Source: JAKAGZ01 sp035266865
GTDB lineage: Bacteria; Bacteroidota; Ignavibacteria; Ignavibacteriales; Ignavibacteriaceae
NCBI GenBank assembly: GCA_035266865.1
Contig: DATFMR010000141.1
Coordinates: forward strand, 1-64,000
Reading direction: 5' to 3'
DNA: 64,000 nucleotides
How positions within the stretch are numbered: the first letter of the stretch is position 1; each line of letters starts with the position of its first letter. A model generated the notes under the pieces. The model made no database searches, was not told the DNA's origin, and was given only the letters and a program-made list of their open reading frames with translations. Both the position numbers and the translations under genes were made by a program. Below are positions 36,057-45,319 of this stretch, piece by piece.

Positions 36057-36425
36057 ATGATTGAACAATATATTCCTATCTTTTTAGTTCTCGGGTTTGC
36101 TGCTATTTTTGCATTCGCAACCGTATTTTCATCTAAAATTTTTGGTCCCCAAAGACCGTCTTCTGTGAAACTTTCTACTTACGAAAGCGGAATGAAACCG
36201 GTAGGTACAACCAACGAGCGAGTTTCTGTAAAATATTACCTGGTCGCAATGCTTTTTATAGTTTTTGATCTTGAGGTTATTTTTGTTTATCCATGGGCAA
36301 TTCAATTTAAAAAAATGTTTAATGAAATCGGGATGCCGATGTTTTATTCAATGCTGGTGTTTCTAATTGTGCTAGAGCTTGGATATTTATATGCTTATAA
36401 GAAAGGTGGTTTTAAATGGGACTAG
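36057..36425 (+). CDS. nuoA: NADH-quinone oxidoreductase subunit A
   Basis: A 122-residue membrane subunit of respiratory complex I with three helices. Diagnostic features are STYESGMKPVGTTNERVSVKYY (about 42-63; key pieces YESG and KYY) and FDLEVIFVYPWA. It starts at an ATG without a clear ribosome-binding site, fitting a short or absent leader. The stop overlaps nuoB by ten bases. Confidence 0.96.
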   Translation: MIEQYIPIFLVLGFAAIFAFATVFSSKIFGPQRPSSVKLSTYESGMKPVGTTNERVSVKYYLVAMLFIVFDLEVIFVYPWAIQFKKMFNEIGMPMFYSMLVFLIVLELGYLYAYKKGGFKWD

Positions 36426-36934
36426 AAGCTAAATTAAATAAAGATGGATTTTTGACTACAACACTCGATGCGATGATTTCATGGTCAAGAAAGAATTCTG
36501 TATGGCCGATGCCAATGGGTATTTCCTGTTGTGCAATTGAGATGATGGCTTCCGGTGATCCCAAATATGATATTGCAAGATTTGGTTCGGAGGTTATGAG
36601 GTTTACTCCACGCCAATGTGATTTGATGATTGTTGCCGGAACTGTGACTTACAAAATGTCTCACGTCGTTAAAAAAATATACGATCAAATGCCTGACCCG
36701 AAATGGGTAATTGCAATGGGAGCCTGCACTTCATCGGGTGGAATGTACAGATCTTATTCAGTAGTGCAGGGGATTGATCAGTTTCTACCGGTGGATATTT
36801 ATTTAGCCGGATGTCCGCCAAGACCTGATAACCTGCTGAATGCTTTGATACAAATTCAGGAAAAAATCGGAAGGACAAAAGCAAGAGAATTCCAGGACTC
36901 ATTGCCTGAATTACCTGTTCTTCAAAATAATTAA
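36416..36934 (+). CDS. nuoB: NADH-quinone oxidoreductase subunit B
   Basis: A 172-residue peripheral subunit that holds the terminal N2 iron-sulfur cluster. The tandem cysteines C38-C39 are in GISCCAIEMMA, with further ligands in MGACTSSGGMY and AGCPPRPDNLL. The length is normal. It overlaps nuoA by ten bases and lies four bases before nuoC. Confidence 0.97.
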   Translation: MGLEAKLNKDGFLTTTLDAMISWSRKNSVWPMPMGISCCAIEMMASGDPKYDIARFGSEVMRFTPRQCDLMIVAGTVTYKMSHVVKKIYDQMPDPKWVIAMGACTSSGGMYRSYSVVQGIDQFLPVDIYLAGCPPRPDNLLNALIQIQEKIGRTKAREFQDSLPELPVLQNN

Positions 36935-36938
36935 TCAA

Positions 36939-37427
36939 ATGGAAACAAAAGAATTAGTAGTTAATAAATTAAAAGAAAATTTTTCTGATATCAGTTTCGA
37001 ATTTTCTGAATTCAGAGACGAGTTATCGGTTTCTTTCGATAAAAAACATGTTGTTAAAATTTGCAAATTTTTAAAGGAAGAGCCTGATCTGGAATTTTTA
37101 CTTTGCGAAGATGTTACTGCTGTTGATTGGGCAAAAAGAAAAAATCGTTTTACAGTTGTTTATCATATCTTTTCACTTAAACATAATTTTAGATTAAGGC
37201 TTAAAGCTGATATTGATGAATCAGATTGTAAAGTTGATTCGGTTACTTCTGTCTGGAAAACCAGCAACTGGCAGGAAAGAGAAACTTATGATATGTACGG
37301 GATAGAATTTAATAATCATCCCGATCCAAGAAGAATGTATATGCCGGAAGATTTTGAATATCACCCGCTGCGAAAAGATTTTCCTTTAATGGGAATTCCG
37401 GGATCACTTCCACTTCCTAAGAAATAA
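36939..37427 (+). CDS. nuoC: NADH-quinone oxidoreductase subunit C
   Basis: A 162-residue peripheral (30-kDa type) subunit of complex I. The family signature is near the C-terminus: ERETYDMYGIEFNNHPDPRR, then EYHPLRKDFPL. It is a separate gene rather than a nuoCD fusion. nuoD starts eight bases after the stop. Confidence 0.95.
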   Translation: METKELVVNKLKENFSDISFEFSEFRDELSVSFDKKHVVKICKFLKEEPDLEFLLCEDVTAVDWAKRKNRFTVVYHIFSLKHNFRLRLKADIDESDCKVDSVTSVWKTSNWQERETYDMYGIEFNNHPDPRRMYMPEDFEYHPLRKDFPLMGIPGSLPLPKK

Positions 37428-37435
37428 AGCTTATT

Positions 37436-38689
37436 ATGGAAAAATTAACCAAAGACGATGTTCATCCTAAAATTATAGAAGCTCTCCTTGGTGCGGAATC
37501 TAATGTAACTGTTGATGAAGCACTTGAAAATGAAATGGTACTGAATATGGGTCCTCAGCATCCCGCGACCCATGGTGTACTAAGAGTAGTACTAAGACTG
37601 GATGGTGAAACAGTTGTTGCCAGCGTGCCGGAACTCGGTTATCTTCATCGTGGATATGAAAAGATGGCTGAAAATATGTCCTACTACGAATTTATCCCAC
37701 ACACCGACAGGCTTGATTATCTTTCTCCAATGGCAAACAATGTTGGTTGGGTTCTGGCAGTTGAAAAATTAGCAGGAATTGAAGCTCCTCCGCGTGCGCA
37801 GTACATCAGGATGATGATTGCAGAACTAACTAGGATTGCTTCTCACCTGGTTGCAATTGGTGCTCTTGCAATGGACGTTGGTGCACTTACAGTTTTTCTC
37901 TGGACTTTGAGAGAAAGAGAAAAAATTATGGATATCTGGGATGTTCTTTGTGGCGCAAGATTTACAAACAGCTATACAAGAATCGGTGGAGTTGCAAACG
38001 ATGCTCAACCTGAAGTTCTCAAATCTATTAGATGGTTTATTGACCAGTTTGAAGAAAATATGGATGAATGTGAAAGACTATTGAATAGGAACAGAATTTT
38101 TATTGAGAGAATGGACGGTGTTGGCGTAATTTCAAAAGAAGATGCAATTGATCTTGGAATGACTGGTCCAAGTCTTAGAGCTAGCGGTGTAGAATATGAT
38201 TTAAGAAGGGCACAGCCTTATTTATTTTATAAGGATATGAATTTTAAAGTCATCACTTATAGTGAAGGTGACTGCCTTGCACGATATTTTGTTCGGGCTG
38301 ATGAAACCCGTGAAAGTGTAAAAATAATTCGGCAGGTTCTTGATAATATGCCAAAAGGCGATACTTTACTTAATCAGCCTAAAAAAGTTCTTCCTAAAAA
38401 AACTGAAGTTTATTCAAGAATGGAAGAACTTATTCACGATTTTATGATTGTAAATTTTGGAATTAATCCACCAGTAGGAGAAATATACCATGCGATTGAA
38501 GGTTCAAAAGGTGAACTTGGATTTTATTTCGTCAGTAAGGGTGAAGGTAAACCCTGGAAATGTAAAATCCGATCCCCCTCGTTTGTAAACCTTCAGTCAC
38601 TTCCTAATTTAATTAAAGGGCATATGGTATCTGACGTAGTTGCAATTATCGGAAGTATAGATCCTATTATGGGTGAAGCAGATAAATAA
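37436..38689 (+). CDS. nuoD: NADH-quinone oxidoreductase subunit D
   Basis: The 417-residue 49-kDa type subunit that, with NuoB, forms the quinone-reduction site. Signature blocks are NMGPQHPATHGVLRVVLRLD near residue 33, ELGYLHRGYEKMAENM, and PPVGEIYHAIEGSKGELGF. There is a 40-residue N-terminal extension before NMGPQHP. The end lacks extra domains. A 77-base A-rich gap separates it from nuoE, without a promoter I can identify. Confidence 0.97.
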   Translation: MEKLTKDDVHPKIIEALLGAESNVTVDEALENEMVLNMGPQHPATHGVLRVVLRLDGETVVASVPELGYLHRGYEKMAENMSYYEFIPHTDRLDYLSPMANNVGWVLAVEKLAGIEAPPRAQYIRMMIAELTRIASHLVAIGALAMDVGALTVFLWTLREREKIMDIWDVLCGARFTNSYTRIGGVANDAQPEVLKSIRWFIDQFEENMDECERLLNRNRIFIERMDGVGVISKEDAIDLGMTGPSLRASGVEYDLRRAQPYLFYKDMNFKVITYSEGDCLARYFVRADETRESVKIIRQVLDNMPKGDTLLNQPKKVLPKKTEVYSRMEELIHDFMIVNFGINPPVGEIYHAIEGSKGELGFYFVSKGEGKPWKCKIRSPSFVNLQSLPNLIKGHMVSDVVAIIGSIDPIMGEADK

Positions 38690-38766
38690 TAAGAATAAGA
38701 TTATGATCAAGATTAAGAAAAAGAACAAGAAATTATTTTTGATCTAACAAATTATTGGATTAGAAA

Positions 38767-39246
38767 ATGGAATTTAAGTTTTCTGAAGAGAACCTAAAAA
38801 AGATTGACGAGATAGTTAAAAGGTACCCGGTCAAAAAACCTGCGGTAATGCCTGTACTTTATCTTGCACAGGAACAGAATGGCTGGATCAGCCAGGAAGT
38901 TATGGTTGAAGTTGCCCGTGTTCTTGATATGCATCCAGAAGAAGTTTTAGGTATTGTTACTTTTTATACGATGTACTATCAAAAACCGATGGGCAAACAT
39001 CATATACAAGTTTGTACAAATGTTTCATGTATGCTTCGTGGTGGCTATGAAGTATTCGACCAGGTAAAAGAAAAACTTGGAATTGAAAATATGCAGGTAA
39101 CTTCAGATCATAAATTTTCACTTGAAGAAGTTGAGTGTATGGGCTCCTGCGGTACAGCGCCTATGATTGCTGTAAATGAAGATTATTATGAAAATCTTTC
39201 TAAAGAAAAAGTTGACGAAATTTTAGAATCTTTAAAGAAGAATTAA
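38767..39246 (+). CDS. nuoE: NADH-quinone oxidoreductase subunit E
   Basis: A 159-residue thioredoxin-fold subunit with a [2Fe-2S] cluster. The four ligands lie in CTNVSCMLRGG (about 91-101) and ECMGSCGTAPM (about 122-132). LGIVTFYTMYYQKPMGKH matches the family start of that domain. nuoF starts directly after the stop. Confidence 0.95.
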   Translation: MEFKFSEENLKKIDEIVKRYPVKKPAVMPVLYLAQEQNGWISQEVMVEVARVLDMHPEEVLGIVTFYTMYYQKPMGKHHIQVCTNVSCMLRGGYEVFDQVKEKLGIENMQVTSDHKFSLEEVECMGSCGTAPMIAVNEDYYENLSKEKVDEILESLKKN

Positions 39247-40569
39247 ATGGAAAAAATTGTTCTACCTGATATAAAAGATTTACATTTAATTGATGTATAC
39301 AAAAATAACGGCGGATATTCAGCTGCTAAAAAAGCATTTGGTTTATCCTCTGATGATATAATTGACCAGGTTAAAAAATCAGGTTTAAGAGGGCGGGGTG
39401 GAGCTGCATTTTCGGCTGGCTTAAAATGGAGCTTTATGCCGAAAACAACAGACAAACCAAAATATCTTTGTGTTAACGGCGATGAAAGTGAACCGGGATC
39501 ATTTAAAGACAGGCAGGTTTTTGAATATAATCCTCATCAATTAATTGAAGGAATCTTAATTGCCTGTTATGCTATCGGAGCAAAAACAGCATACATTTAT
39601 ATAAGGGGTGAATACCATAAGTGGATAAAGCTAATGCAGAAAGCTCTTGATGATGCTTATGCGGGCGGATATGTTGGCGAAAAAATGGAATCTATTTTTG
39701 GTACTGAATTTTCCTGTGAAATTTATATTCACAAAGGTGCCGGTGCTTATATTTGTGGAGAAGAATCATCACTGATGAATTCTCTCGAAGGCAAAAGAGG
39801 ATATCCCAGAGTTAAGCCGCCTTTCCCTGCACAATATGGTTTATGGGGATGTCCAACCACAATTAATAATGTTGAAACACTTGCTAACGTTCCTGCAATT
39901 ATAAATAAGGGCTGGGAATGGTTTTCTAAAATTGGTGAACCAAAACATCCGGGTACAATTCTTTACGGGTTGAGCGGACATGTTAATAAACCCGGTGTTT
40001 ATGAACTTCCTTCAGGTACTTTATTAACCGATTTAATTTATAATTATGCCGGAGGTGTTCCGAGAAATAAAAAAATTCTGTGTGTGATACCGGGTGGTTC
40101 ATCAATGCCGCCATTAAGAGGTGACCAGCTTGAAGGCGTTAAAATGGATGCAGAGTCTTTAAAAGCTGTTGGATCATCAATAGGTACTGCCGGCGTAATG
40201 GTAATGGACGAGGATACAGACCTTGTTAGAGTACTGGCGAGGATATCTAAATTTTATTATCACGAAAGTTGCGGACAATGTACACCTTGTCGTGAAGGAA
40301 CGGGCTGGCTGGTTAAAATTCTTAACAGAATTATCAGGGGAGAAGGTTCAACAAAGGATCTTGATTTGCTTATAAGTGTTGCAAATAATATTGAAGGAAA
40401 TACTATTTGTGCACTTGGAGAAGCAGCTGCCTGGCCGGTTAAGTTTATGGTGGATAGATTCAGAGATTATTTTGAAAAAAGAGTGAGCCAGGAAGTTGTA
40501 ATTCCTGTAGCTAATAAAGTACACTCTATGAGGCACACAGCAAATCCCATTGCGGATATAAAAGAATAA
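39247..40569 (+). CDS. nuoF: NADH-quinone oxidoreductase subunit F
   Basis: The 440-residue FMN- and NADH-binding subunit. GLRGRGGAAFSAGLKW (about 47-62) and GAGAYICGEESSLMNSLEG (about 170-188) form the FMN/NADH sites, and ESCGQCTPCREGTGW plus NTICALGEAAAWPV supply the four [4Fe-4S] cysteines. It starts right after nuoE. No nuoG or membrane-subunit genes H to N follow; a strong terminator lies six bases after the stop, so this unit encodes only subunits A to F. Confidence 0.96.
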   Translation: MEKIVLPDIKDLHLIDVYKNNGGYSAAKKAFGLSSDDIIDQVKKSGLRGRGGAAFSAGLKWSFMPKTTDKPKYLCVNGDESEPGSFKDRQVFEYNPHQLIEGILIACYAIGAKTAYIYIRGEYHKWIKLMQKALDDAYAGGYVGEKMESIFGTEFSCEIYIHKGAGAYICGEESSLMNSLEGKRGYPRVKPPFPAQYGLWGCPTTINNVETLANVPAIINKGWEWFSKIGEPKHPGTILYGLSGHVNKPGVYELPSGTLLTDLIYNYAGGVPRNKKILCVIPGGSSMPPLRGDQLEGVKMDAESLKAVGSSIGTAGVMVMDEDTDLVRVLARISKFYYHESCGQCTPCREGTGWLVKILNRIIRGEGSTKDLDLLISVANNIEGNTICALGEAAAWPVKFMVDRFRDYFEKRVSQEVVIPVANKVHSMRHTANPIADIKE

Positions 40570-40574
40570 AAATT

Positions 40575-40604
40575 AACAAGCCTCTTCAATTTGAAGAGGC
40601 TTGT
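40575..40604. terminator. Bidirectional terminator, nuoF/ferritin
   Basis: A perfect inverted repeat pairs AACAAGCCTCTTCAA with TTGAAGAGGCTTGTT. T-rich sequence follows on both strands (TTGTTTTATA; AATTTTTATT on the other), so it can end both nuoF and the convergent ferritin gene. Confidence 0.9.
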
Positions 40605-40629
40605 TTTATAAACAGAATGTATTAATCAT

Positions 40630-41124
40630 TTATTGAGCAGCTCTTGAACCAACCTCGCGATCTAAAATAAATAAAGCCCCCTGGTTATCATTTATGAACC
40701 TGATCTTTTCAAGAATTTTTAAAGCTGTTGCCTCTTCTTCTACCTGCTCGCTGACAAACCATTGCAGAAAATTATGCGTTGCATGGTCTTTCTCAGCAAT
40801 TGACAAATCTACTATATCATAAATTGATTCAGTAACTTTTTTCTCGTGATTATATGTATCGCTAAAAACTTCTTCCACAGTTTTCCAATCTTTTTTAGGA
40901 GCAGTAATATTCTGCAAATCAACTTTTCCGTTTGCATGCAGAATATAATCGTAAAATTTCATAGCATGAGTTTTTTCTTCTTCTGCCTGGAATTTCATCC
41001 AGTTTGCAAAGCCATTTAAATTTTTAGAATCGAAATATGCAGACATAGATAAGTAAAGATAAAATGCATATAATTCCTGGTTTAGCTGTAGATTTAATGC
41101 TTTTTGAATATTGTCTTTAATCAT
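40630..41124 (-). CDS. ftnA: Bacterial non-heme ferritin
   Basis: A 164-residue iron-storage protein. The ferroxidase ligands are visible as E17 (LNQELYA), E50 and H53 (AEEEKTHA), with a later Glu and Gln in VSEQVEEEATA; the four-helix ferritin fold is intact. It oxidises Fe2+ and stores the ferric mineral in a 24-mer. It is monocistronic and convergent with nuoF. Upstream is a gap of about 380 bases in which I see no distinct iron-responsive site. Confidence 0.93.
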   Translation of the reverse strand: MIKDNIQKALNLQLNQELYAFYLYLSMSAYFDSKNLNGFANWMKFQAEEEKTHAMKFYDYILHANGKVDLQNITAPKKDWKTVEEVFSDTYNHEKKVTESIYDIVDLSIAEKDHATHNFLQWFVSEQVEEEATALKILEKIRFINDNQGALFILDREVGSRAAQ

Positions 41125-41505
41125 CTTTACCTCATTTTTTTAGATAGTGAATATAGATTTAATGAATGTATGAATTTAATCCATACACATCAATTAAATA
41201 TAATACTAAAATACAGCTATTTTTGGAGAATTGAAGCATTTTATATGATTTTATAGAATTCTTAAGATGAAATGGAGAAATTTATTTGATTTTTTAATTT
41301 TCAAATTTTATCAAAAATGCTCAAAAATCGAAAAAAAATTACAAAAAATGAGCAAAAGATCGCAAAACCTGGCGAAATTGAAAATATTAATTCCAACGGT
41401 TTCAAAGACAAAAGAAGAAAAGGTAATTTCTACTTATTTCTTTCCTTTAATTTAACTCTCTAAATACATATATTTGCGAACTTAAAAATCATCAAAAAGA
41501 GTAAT
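41125..41505. other. Intergenic region without recognisable gene
   Basis: This stretch is strongly A- and T-rich, with several A-runs around 41320-41350. A possible reading frame of 62 codons on the plus strand (41267-41455) has lysine-rich, low-complexity content and no ribosome-binding site, so I do not call it a gene. I see no hairpin or repeat worth naming. The ferritin and helicase promoters presumably lie here. Confidence 0.6.
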
Positions 41506-43686
41506 ATGAACCTAAAATCATTAAATAAACAGCAAATTGAAGCAGTTGAATTCGATAAGGGACCCTCAATGATTGTAGCCGGCGCGGGTTCAGGCAAAAC
41601 AAGAGTTTTAACCTACAAAGTGGCGCACATAATTAAGAAAGGAATGAAACCTGATTCCATTTTGGCACTTACTTTTACTAATAAAGCCGCCAATGAAATG
41701 AAAGAACGAATTAAAGAACTCGTTGGCGCCAAGGCTGACCATATCTGGATGGGAACTTTTCATTCTATCTTTGCAAGGATACTAAGGACTGAAGCAAAGA
41801 GCCTGGAATTCCAGAGTAACTTTTCAATTTATGATGCAGAGGATTCTCATTCATTAGTTCAGAATGTTTTAACAAATCTTAATATTGACATTGAAGGTAT
41901 AACATCAAATTCAATAAGACATAAAATCAGTAATTTGAAAAATCATATGATTATGCCTGTGGAATTCAGGAAAAAACATGCTGAATCATTTATTGATGAA
42001 AAAATTGCTGACGTGTACGATGAATATCAAAAGAGACTTGTAGAAAACAATGCGATGGATTTTGATGATCTGTTATTAAAACCAATTGAATTATTTGAAA
42101 AGAATTCCAAGATACTTCAGAAGTACAAAAAGAAATTTAAATATCTGTTAGTTGATGAATTCCAGGATACTAATAAAGCTCAATATGAGTTGTTAAAATT
42201 ACTGGTTGATAAGACAGGAAAAATTTGTGTAGTAGGTGATGATGCCCAAAGTATATATAGCTGGCGGGGAGCGAATATTGAAAACATGCTGGATTTTGAA
42301 AAATATTTCAAGAGGCATAAGCTTTTTAAATTGGAACAAAATTATCGTTCAACAAAAACTATTCTATCTGCTGCAGATTCTGTTATTAAAAATAATAGTG
42401 GCCAGATTAAAAAGACTTTATGGACTGAAAATAATGATGGTGAATTGCTGGCTGTAATTAAGTGTGCTGATGAAAAAGATGAAGCACACCAGATTGCAAA
42501 GAATATTAAAAATGAAATAACAAAGAAGAAAATATCACTTAAAGATTTTGCTGTTCTTTACAGGACAAATGCCCAATCTCGTGCGCTTGAAGATATATTC
42601 AGAAGAGAAAAAATCCCTTATAAGATTATCGGGGGAGTTGAATTTTACCAGAGAAAGGAAGTCAAAGATATAATCGCTTATTTGCGCGTAATTTCCAATC
42701 AGAGAGATGAGGAAAGTTTGTTAAGGATTATGAACTTCCCACAAAGAGGTATAGGCAATACAACAATTAAGAGAATGATAGCCTTTTCAAGAAAGCTTGA
42801 TCTTACAATGTTTGAAACGATGGCCCGTGTTTTTGAAGTTATTGATATAAAAGAAAGAATTCAGAAAAATGTAAAAGCATTCAAACTGTTATTAGATAAA
42901 TATATCGATTTGAAAGATAAATTGTCAGTCGGAGAATTATCACGCGCGCTTGTAGATGAATTAGGTGTATTGAGAATGTTCAAGGAAGAGCGTACGCCAG
43001 AGTCTATGGCACGGTGGGAAAATATAAATGAACTTTTATCCTCTCTAAGTGAATTTTCTGATAATAATAAAAATGCTTCACTGGAACAGTACCTTGAAGA
43101 CGTATCTCTTGTTTCCGGTGTTGATATGTACGAAGAAGAAAAAAACAGTGTTACTTTAATGACTATTCACAGCGCGAAAGGACTTGAATTTCCTGTCGTA
43201 TTTATTTCAGGATGTGAAGAAGATATATTTCCGCTTTCAAACAGGTTTAGTACAGATGCAACACTGGAAGAAGAAAGAAGATTATTTTATGTAGCTATTA
43301 CAAGAGCGCAACAAAAAGTTTTTCTTTGCCATGCGCGTTCAAGATACAGGTTTGGAGAAGTGGCTTATCAAAGCAGGTCAAGGTTTATCGAGGAATTAAA
43401 TAAAAAAACCTATACTGAAATGAATGGCGGAATTGGTAGAAAATCTTCGCAGCGTAAATCCAAAAAAGAAATTTATTACGAATATTTTGAAAAGGTAGAC
43501 TATGAAGATTTCAACCAGGATAGTAAAGGCTTGAAACCGGGCAGCAGGGTAATGCACGATAAGTTTGGTTTGGGAAAAGTTACTGATGTTACCGGTGCTG
43601 GAGATATGCAAAAAGCAACTGTTCAATTTGAAGGAAATAATGTAAAACAGCTAATGCTTAAATTTGCAAAGCTTAAAGTGTTATAA
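41506..43686 (+). CDS. UvrD/PcrA-type superfamily 1 DNA helicase
   Basis: A 726-residue 3'-5' DNA helicase. The Walker A is AGAGSGKT (25-32), with TFTNKAANEM, DEFQDTNKAQYELL (motif II), GDDAQSIYSWRGANI (motif III), NYRST (IV), and TIHSAKGLEFPVVF and VAITRAQQKVF (V, VI). The C-terminus has a basic linker followed by a Tudor-like domain (PGSRVMHDKFGLGKV) that in PcrA contacts RNA polymerase. It acts in repair and removal of stalled complexes. Gene symbol is uncertain between pcrA and uvrD. Confidence 0.94.
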   Translation: MNLKSLNKQQIEAVEFDKGPSMIVAGAGSGKTRVLTYKVAHIIKKGMKPDSILALTFTNKAANEMKERIKELVGAKADHIWMGTFHSIFARILRTEAKSLEFQSNFSIYDAEDSHSLVQNVLTNLNIDIEGITSNSIRHKISNLKNHMIMPVEFRKKHAESFIDEKIADVYDEYQKRLVENNAMDFDDLLLKPIELFEKNSKILQKYKKKFKYLLVDEFQDTNKAQYELLKLLVDKTGKICVVGDDAQSIYSWRGANIENMLDFEKYFKRHKLFKLEQNYRSTKTILSAADSVIKNNSGQIKKTLWTENNDGELLAVIKCADEKDEAHQIAKNIKNEITKKKISLKDFAVLYRTNAQSRALEDIFRREKIPYKIIGGVEFYQRKEVKDIIAYLRVISNQRDEESLLRIMNFPQRGIGNTTIKRMIAFSRKLDLTMFETMARVFEVIDIKERIQKNVKAFKLLLDKYIDLKDKLSVGELSRALVDELGVLRMFKEERTPESMARWENINELLSSLSEFSDNNKNASLEQYLEDVSLVSGVDMYEEEKNSVTLMTIHSAKGLEFPVVFISGCEEDIFPLSNRFSTDATLEEERRLFYVAITRAQQKVFLCHARSRYRFGEVAYQSRSRFIEELNKKTYTEMNGGIGRKSSQRKSKKEIYYEYFEKVDYEDFNQDSKGLKPGSRVMHDKFGLGKVTDVTGAGDMQKATVQFEGNNVKQLMLKFAKLKVL

Positions 43687-43745
43687 ATTATAATTTCTGG
43701 TATTATTAGTTAGATATACCTTGGTTAAAAAAGGGAGATATGTAA

Positions 43746-45119
43746 ATGTCGTTAGCGCCAAAAAAATTAGCTATACTTGTTGGCGGTGGTCCCGCTCCGG
43801 GGATAAATAGTGTAATAAGTGCTGCCACAATCAGGGCTCATCTGGAGGGTGTCGAGGTAATTGGAATCAAGGATGGCTTTAAATGGATTATGCAAGGGGA
43901 CATTTCTCATGTTAAAAATTTAACCATTAGCAATGTCAGTAGAATTCATTTTCGTGGGGGATCATACATTGGAATCGCACGAAATAATCCAACTAAAGAT
44001 AAAAAAAATCTTGAGAATACGGTTGCTTCATTGCTTCGGCTGGATGTTGATAAGTTAATAACAATTGGTGGGGACGATACGGCCTTTAGTGCATTAAAAT
44101 TGGAAGAAATAGCCGATGGAAGGCTTAGTGTAGTCCATGTTCCTAAAACAATTGATAATGATCTTGATCTGCCTCACGGAATTCCGACATTTGGATTTCA
44201 AACTGCACGTCATATAGGAGTTGAGATTGTTAAAAATTTAATGGTAGATGCTCAAACAACTTCAAGGTGGTATTTTGTTATTTCTATGGGAAGAAAGGCA
44301 GGGCACCTGGCACTTGGAATAGGTAAGGCTGCTGGTGCAACTCTTACCGTAATACCTGAAGAATTTCCTGGAACCAGGATTAACTTTTCGCAAATTGTTG
44401 ATCTTCTGGTTGGTGCTATTATAAAAAGGCTTAGTTATGGTAGAGCTGACGGTGTTGCTATTCTGGCCGAAGGCCTGGTTGAACATCTTAAAAGTGAGGA
44501 TCTTGAATCACTAGTTGATATTGAAAGAGATGCACACGATAATATCCGGATAGCTGAAATAAATTTTGGGGAAATTCTGAAGGCTAAGGTTCAGGAAAAA
44601 CTCAAACAATATGGATTGAAAATTACCATAGTTGCTAAAAATATTGGATATGAATTAAGGTGTGCAGACCCGATCCCTTTTGATATGGAATATACGCGTG
44701 ATTTAGGTTTTGCAGCAACGCAATTTATACTCAGTGGCGGAAATAGCGCAATGGTTTCAATCCAAAACGGCCATTTTGTCCCTTTATATTTCAAAGACAT
44801 TATTGATCCTAAAACAAAGAAAACGAAGGTAAGGCTGGTTGATCCAAGCTCCGAGTATTTTTACATTGCACGAAGGTATATGCTAAGATTAAATCAAGCA
44901 GATTTTGATGATCCACACGAATTAGCAAAATATGCAGTTACCTGTGGACTATCGCAGAGTGAGTTTAGAAAGCAGTTTTATTATTTGCTTGAAAATGATC
45001 TCTTGTATCAAAATTTAAAAAACAATAAGATAAAATTAGCAGCGCCTGATTCAAATACTGCGCATCAAATTAAGAAGGAGCAGCAGGAAGAGAAAGAAAA
45101 TATTAATGGAATTTTTTGA
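43746..45119 (+). CDS. 6-phosphofructokinase, probably pyrophosphate-dependent
   Basis: A 457-residue PfkA-family phosphofructokinase. GGGPAPG (13-19) begins the fold, GGDDT is at 108-112 and PKTIDNDL at 133-140, followed by PTFGFQTARHIG and SMGRKAGHLALG. The second Asp in GGDD (instead of Gly) and the Lys in PKTIDND are the known markers of pyrophosphate use, so I infer a PPi-dependent enzyme that could run reversibly. It is longer than the 320-residue ATP enzymes. A terminator hairpin follows. Confidence 0.88.
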   Translation: MSLAPKKLAILVGGGPAPGINSVISAATIRAHLEGVEVIGIKDGFKWIMQGDISHVKNLTISNVSRIHFRGGSYIGIARNNPTKDKKNLENTVASLLRLDVDKLITIGGDDTAFSALKLEEIADGRLSVVHVPKTIDNDLDLPHGIPTFGFQTARHIGVEIVKNLMVDAQTTSRWYFVISMGRKAGHLALGIGKAAGATLTVIPEEFPGTRINFSQIVDLLVGAIIKRLSYGRADGVAILAEGLVEHLKSEDLESLVDIERDAHDNIRIAEINFGEILKAKVQEKLKQYGLKITIVAKNIGYELRCADPIPFDMEYTRDLGFAATQFILSGGNSAMVSIQNGHFVPLYFKDIIDPKTKKTKVRLVDPSSEYFYIARRYMLRLNQADFDDPHELAKYAVTCGLSQSEFRKQFYYLLENDLLYQNLKNNKIKLAAPDSNTAHQIKKEQQEEKENINGIF

Positions 45120-45140
45120 CGAATGATTTAATTGTATTTT

Positions 45141-45171
45141 AAAAAAGGAATGAGAGTATCTCATCCCTTTT
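45141..45171. terminator. Bidirectional terminator, pfk/transporter
   Basis: AAAAGGAATGAGA pairs with TCTCATCCCTTTT around GTA (one A-C mismatch). A-runs before and T-runs after it allow termination from both sides: the phosphofructokinase gene on plus and the symporter unit on minus. Confidence 0.75.
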
Positions 45172-45186
45172 AAATTTAGCCCGGTT

Positions 45187-45294
45187 CTATTTCTTATCAG
45201 ATTTTAGAACCTTCCTGAAGCAATAAACTGCCAAAAATGTAATTGATCCCCAGGCTAATATTAGAAATATTATTCCGCCAGTTGTAAGGCCCAT
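45187..45294 (-). CDS. Small companion peptide of sodium symporter (35 residues)
   Basis: A tiny membrane protein found by reading the minus strand downstream of the symporter gene. It starts MGLTTGGIIFLILAWGS, has one hydrophobic helix (about 6-25) and a short basic tail (RKVLKSDKK). An AAAGGA ribosome-binding site lies about nine bases before the ATG. It begins 25 bases after the symporter stop and resembles the small subunits (MetS-like) reported for bacterial NSS methionine/alanine importers. Function as a stabilising subunit is inferred. Confidence 0.8.
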   Translation of the reverse strand: MGLTTGGIIFLILAWGSITFLAVYCFRKVLKSDKK

Positions 45295-45319
45295 CTTATT
45301 TATCCTTTATTAATTTATT

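Noticed and set aside
41267..41455. 62-codon plus-strand frame as a gene
   Set aside because: Lysine-rich low-complexity content, no ribosome-binding site, lies in an A-rich gap.
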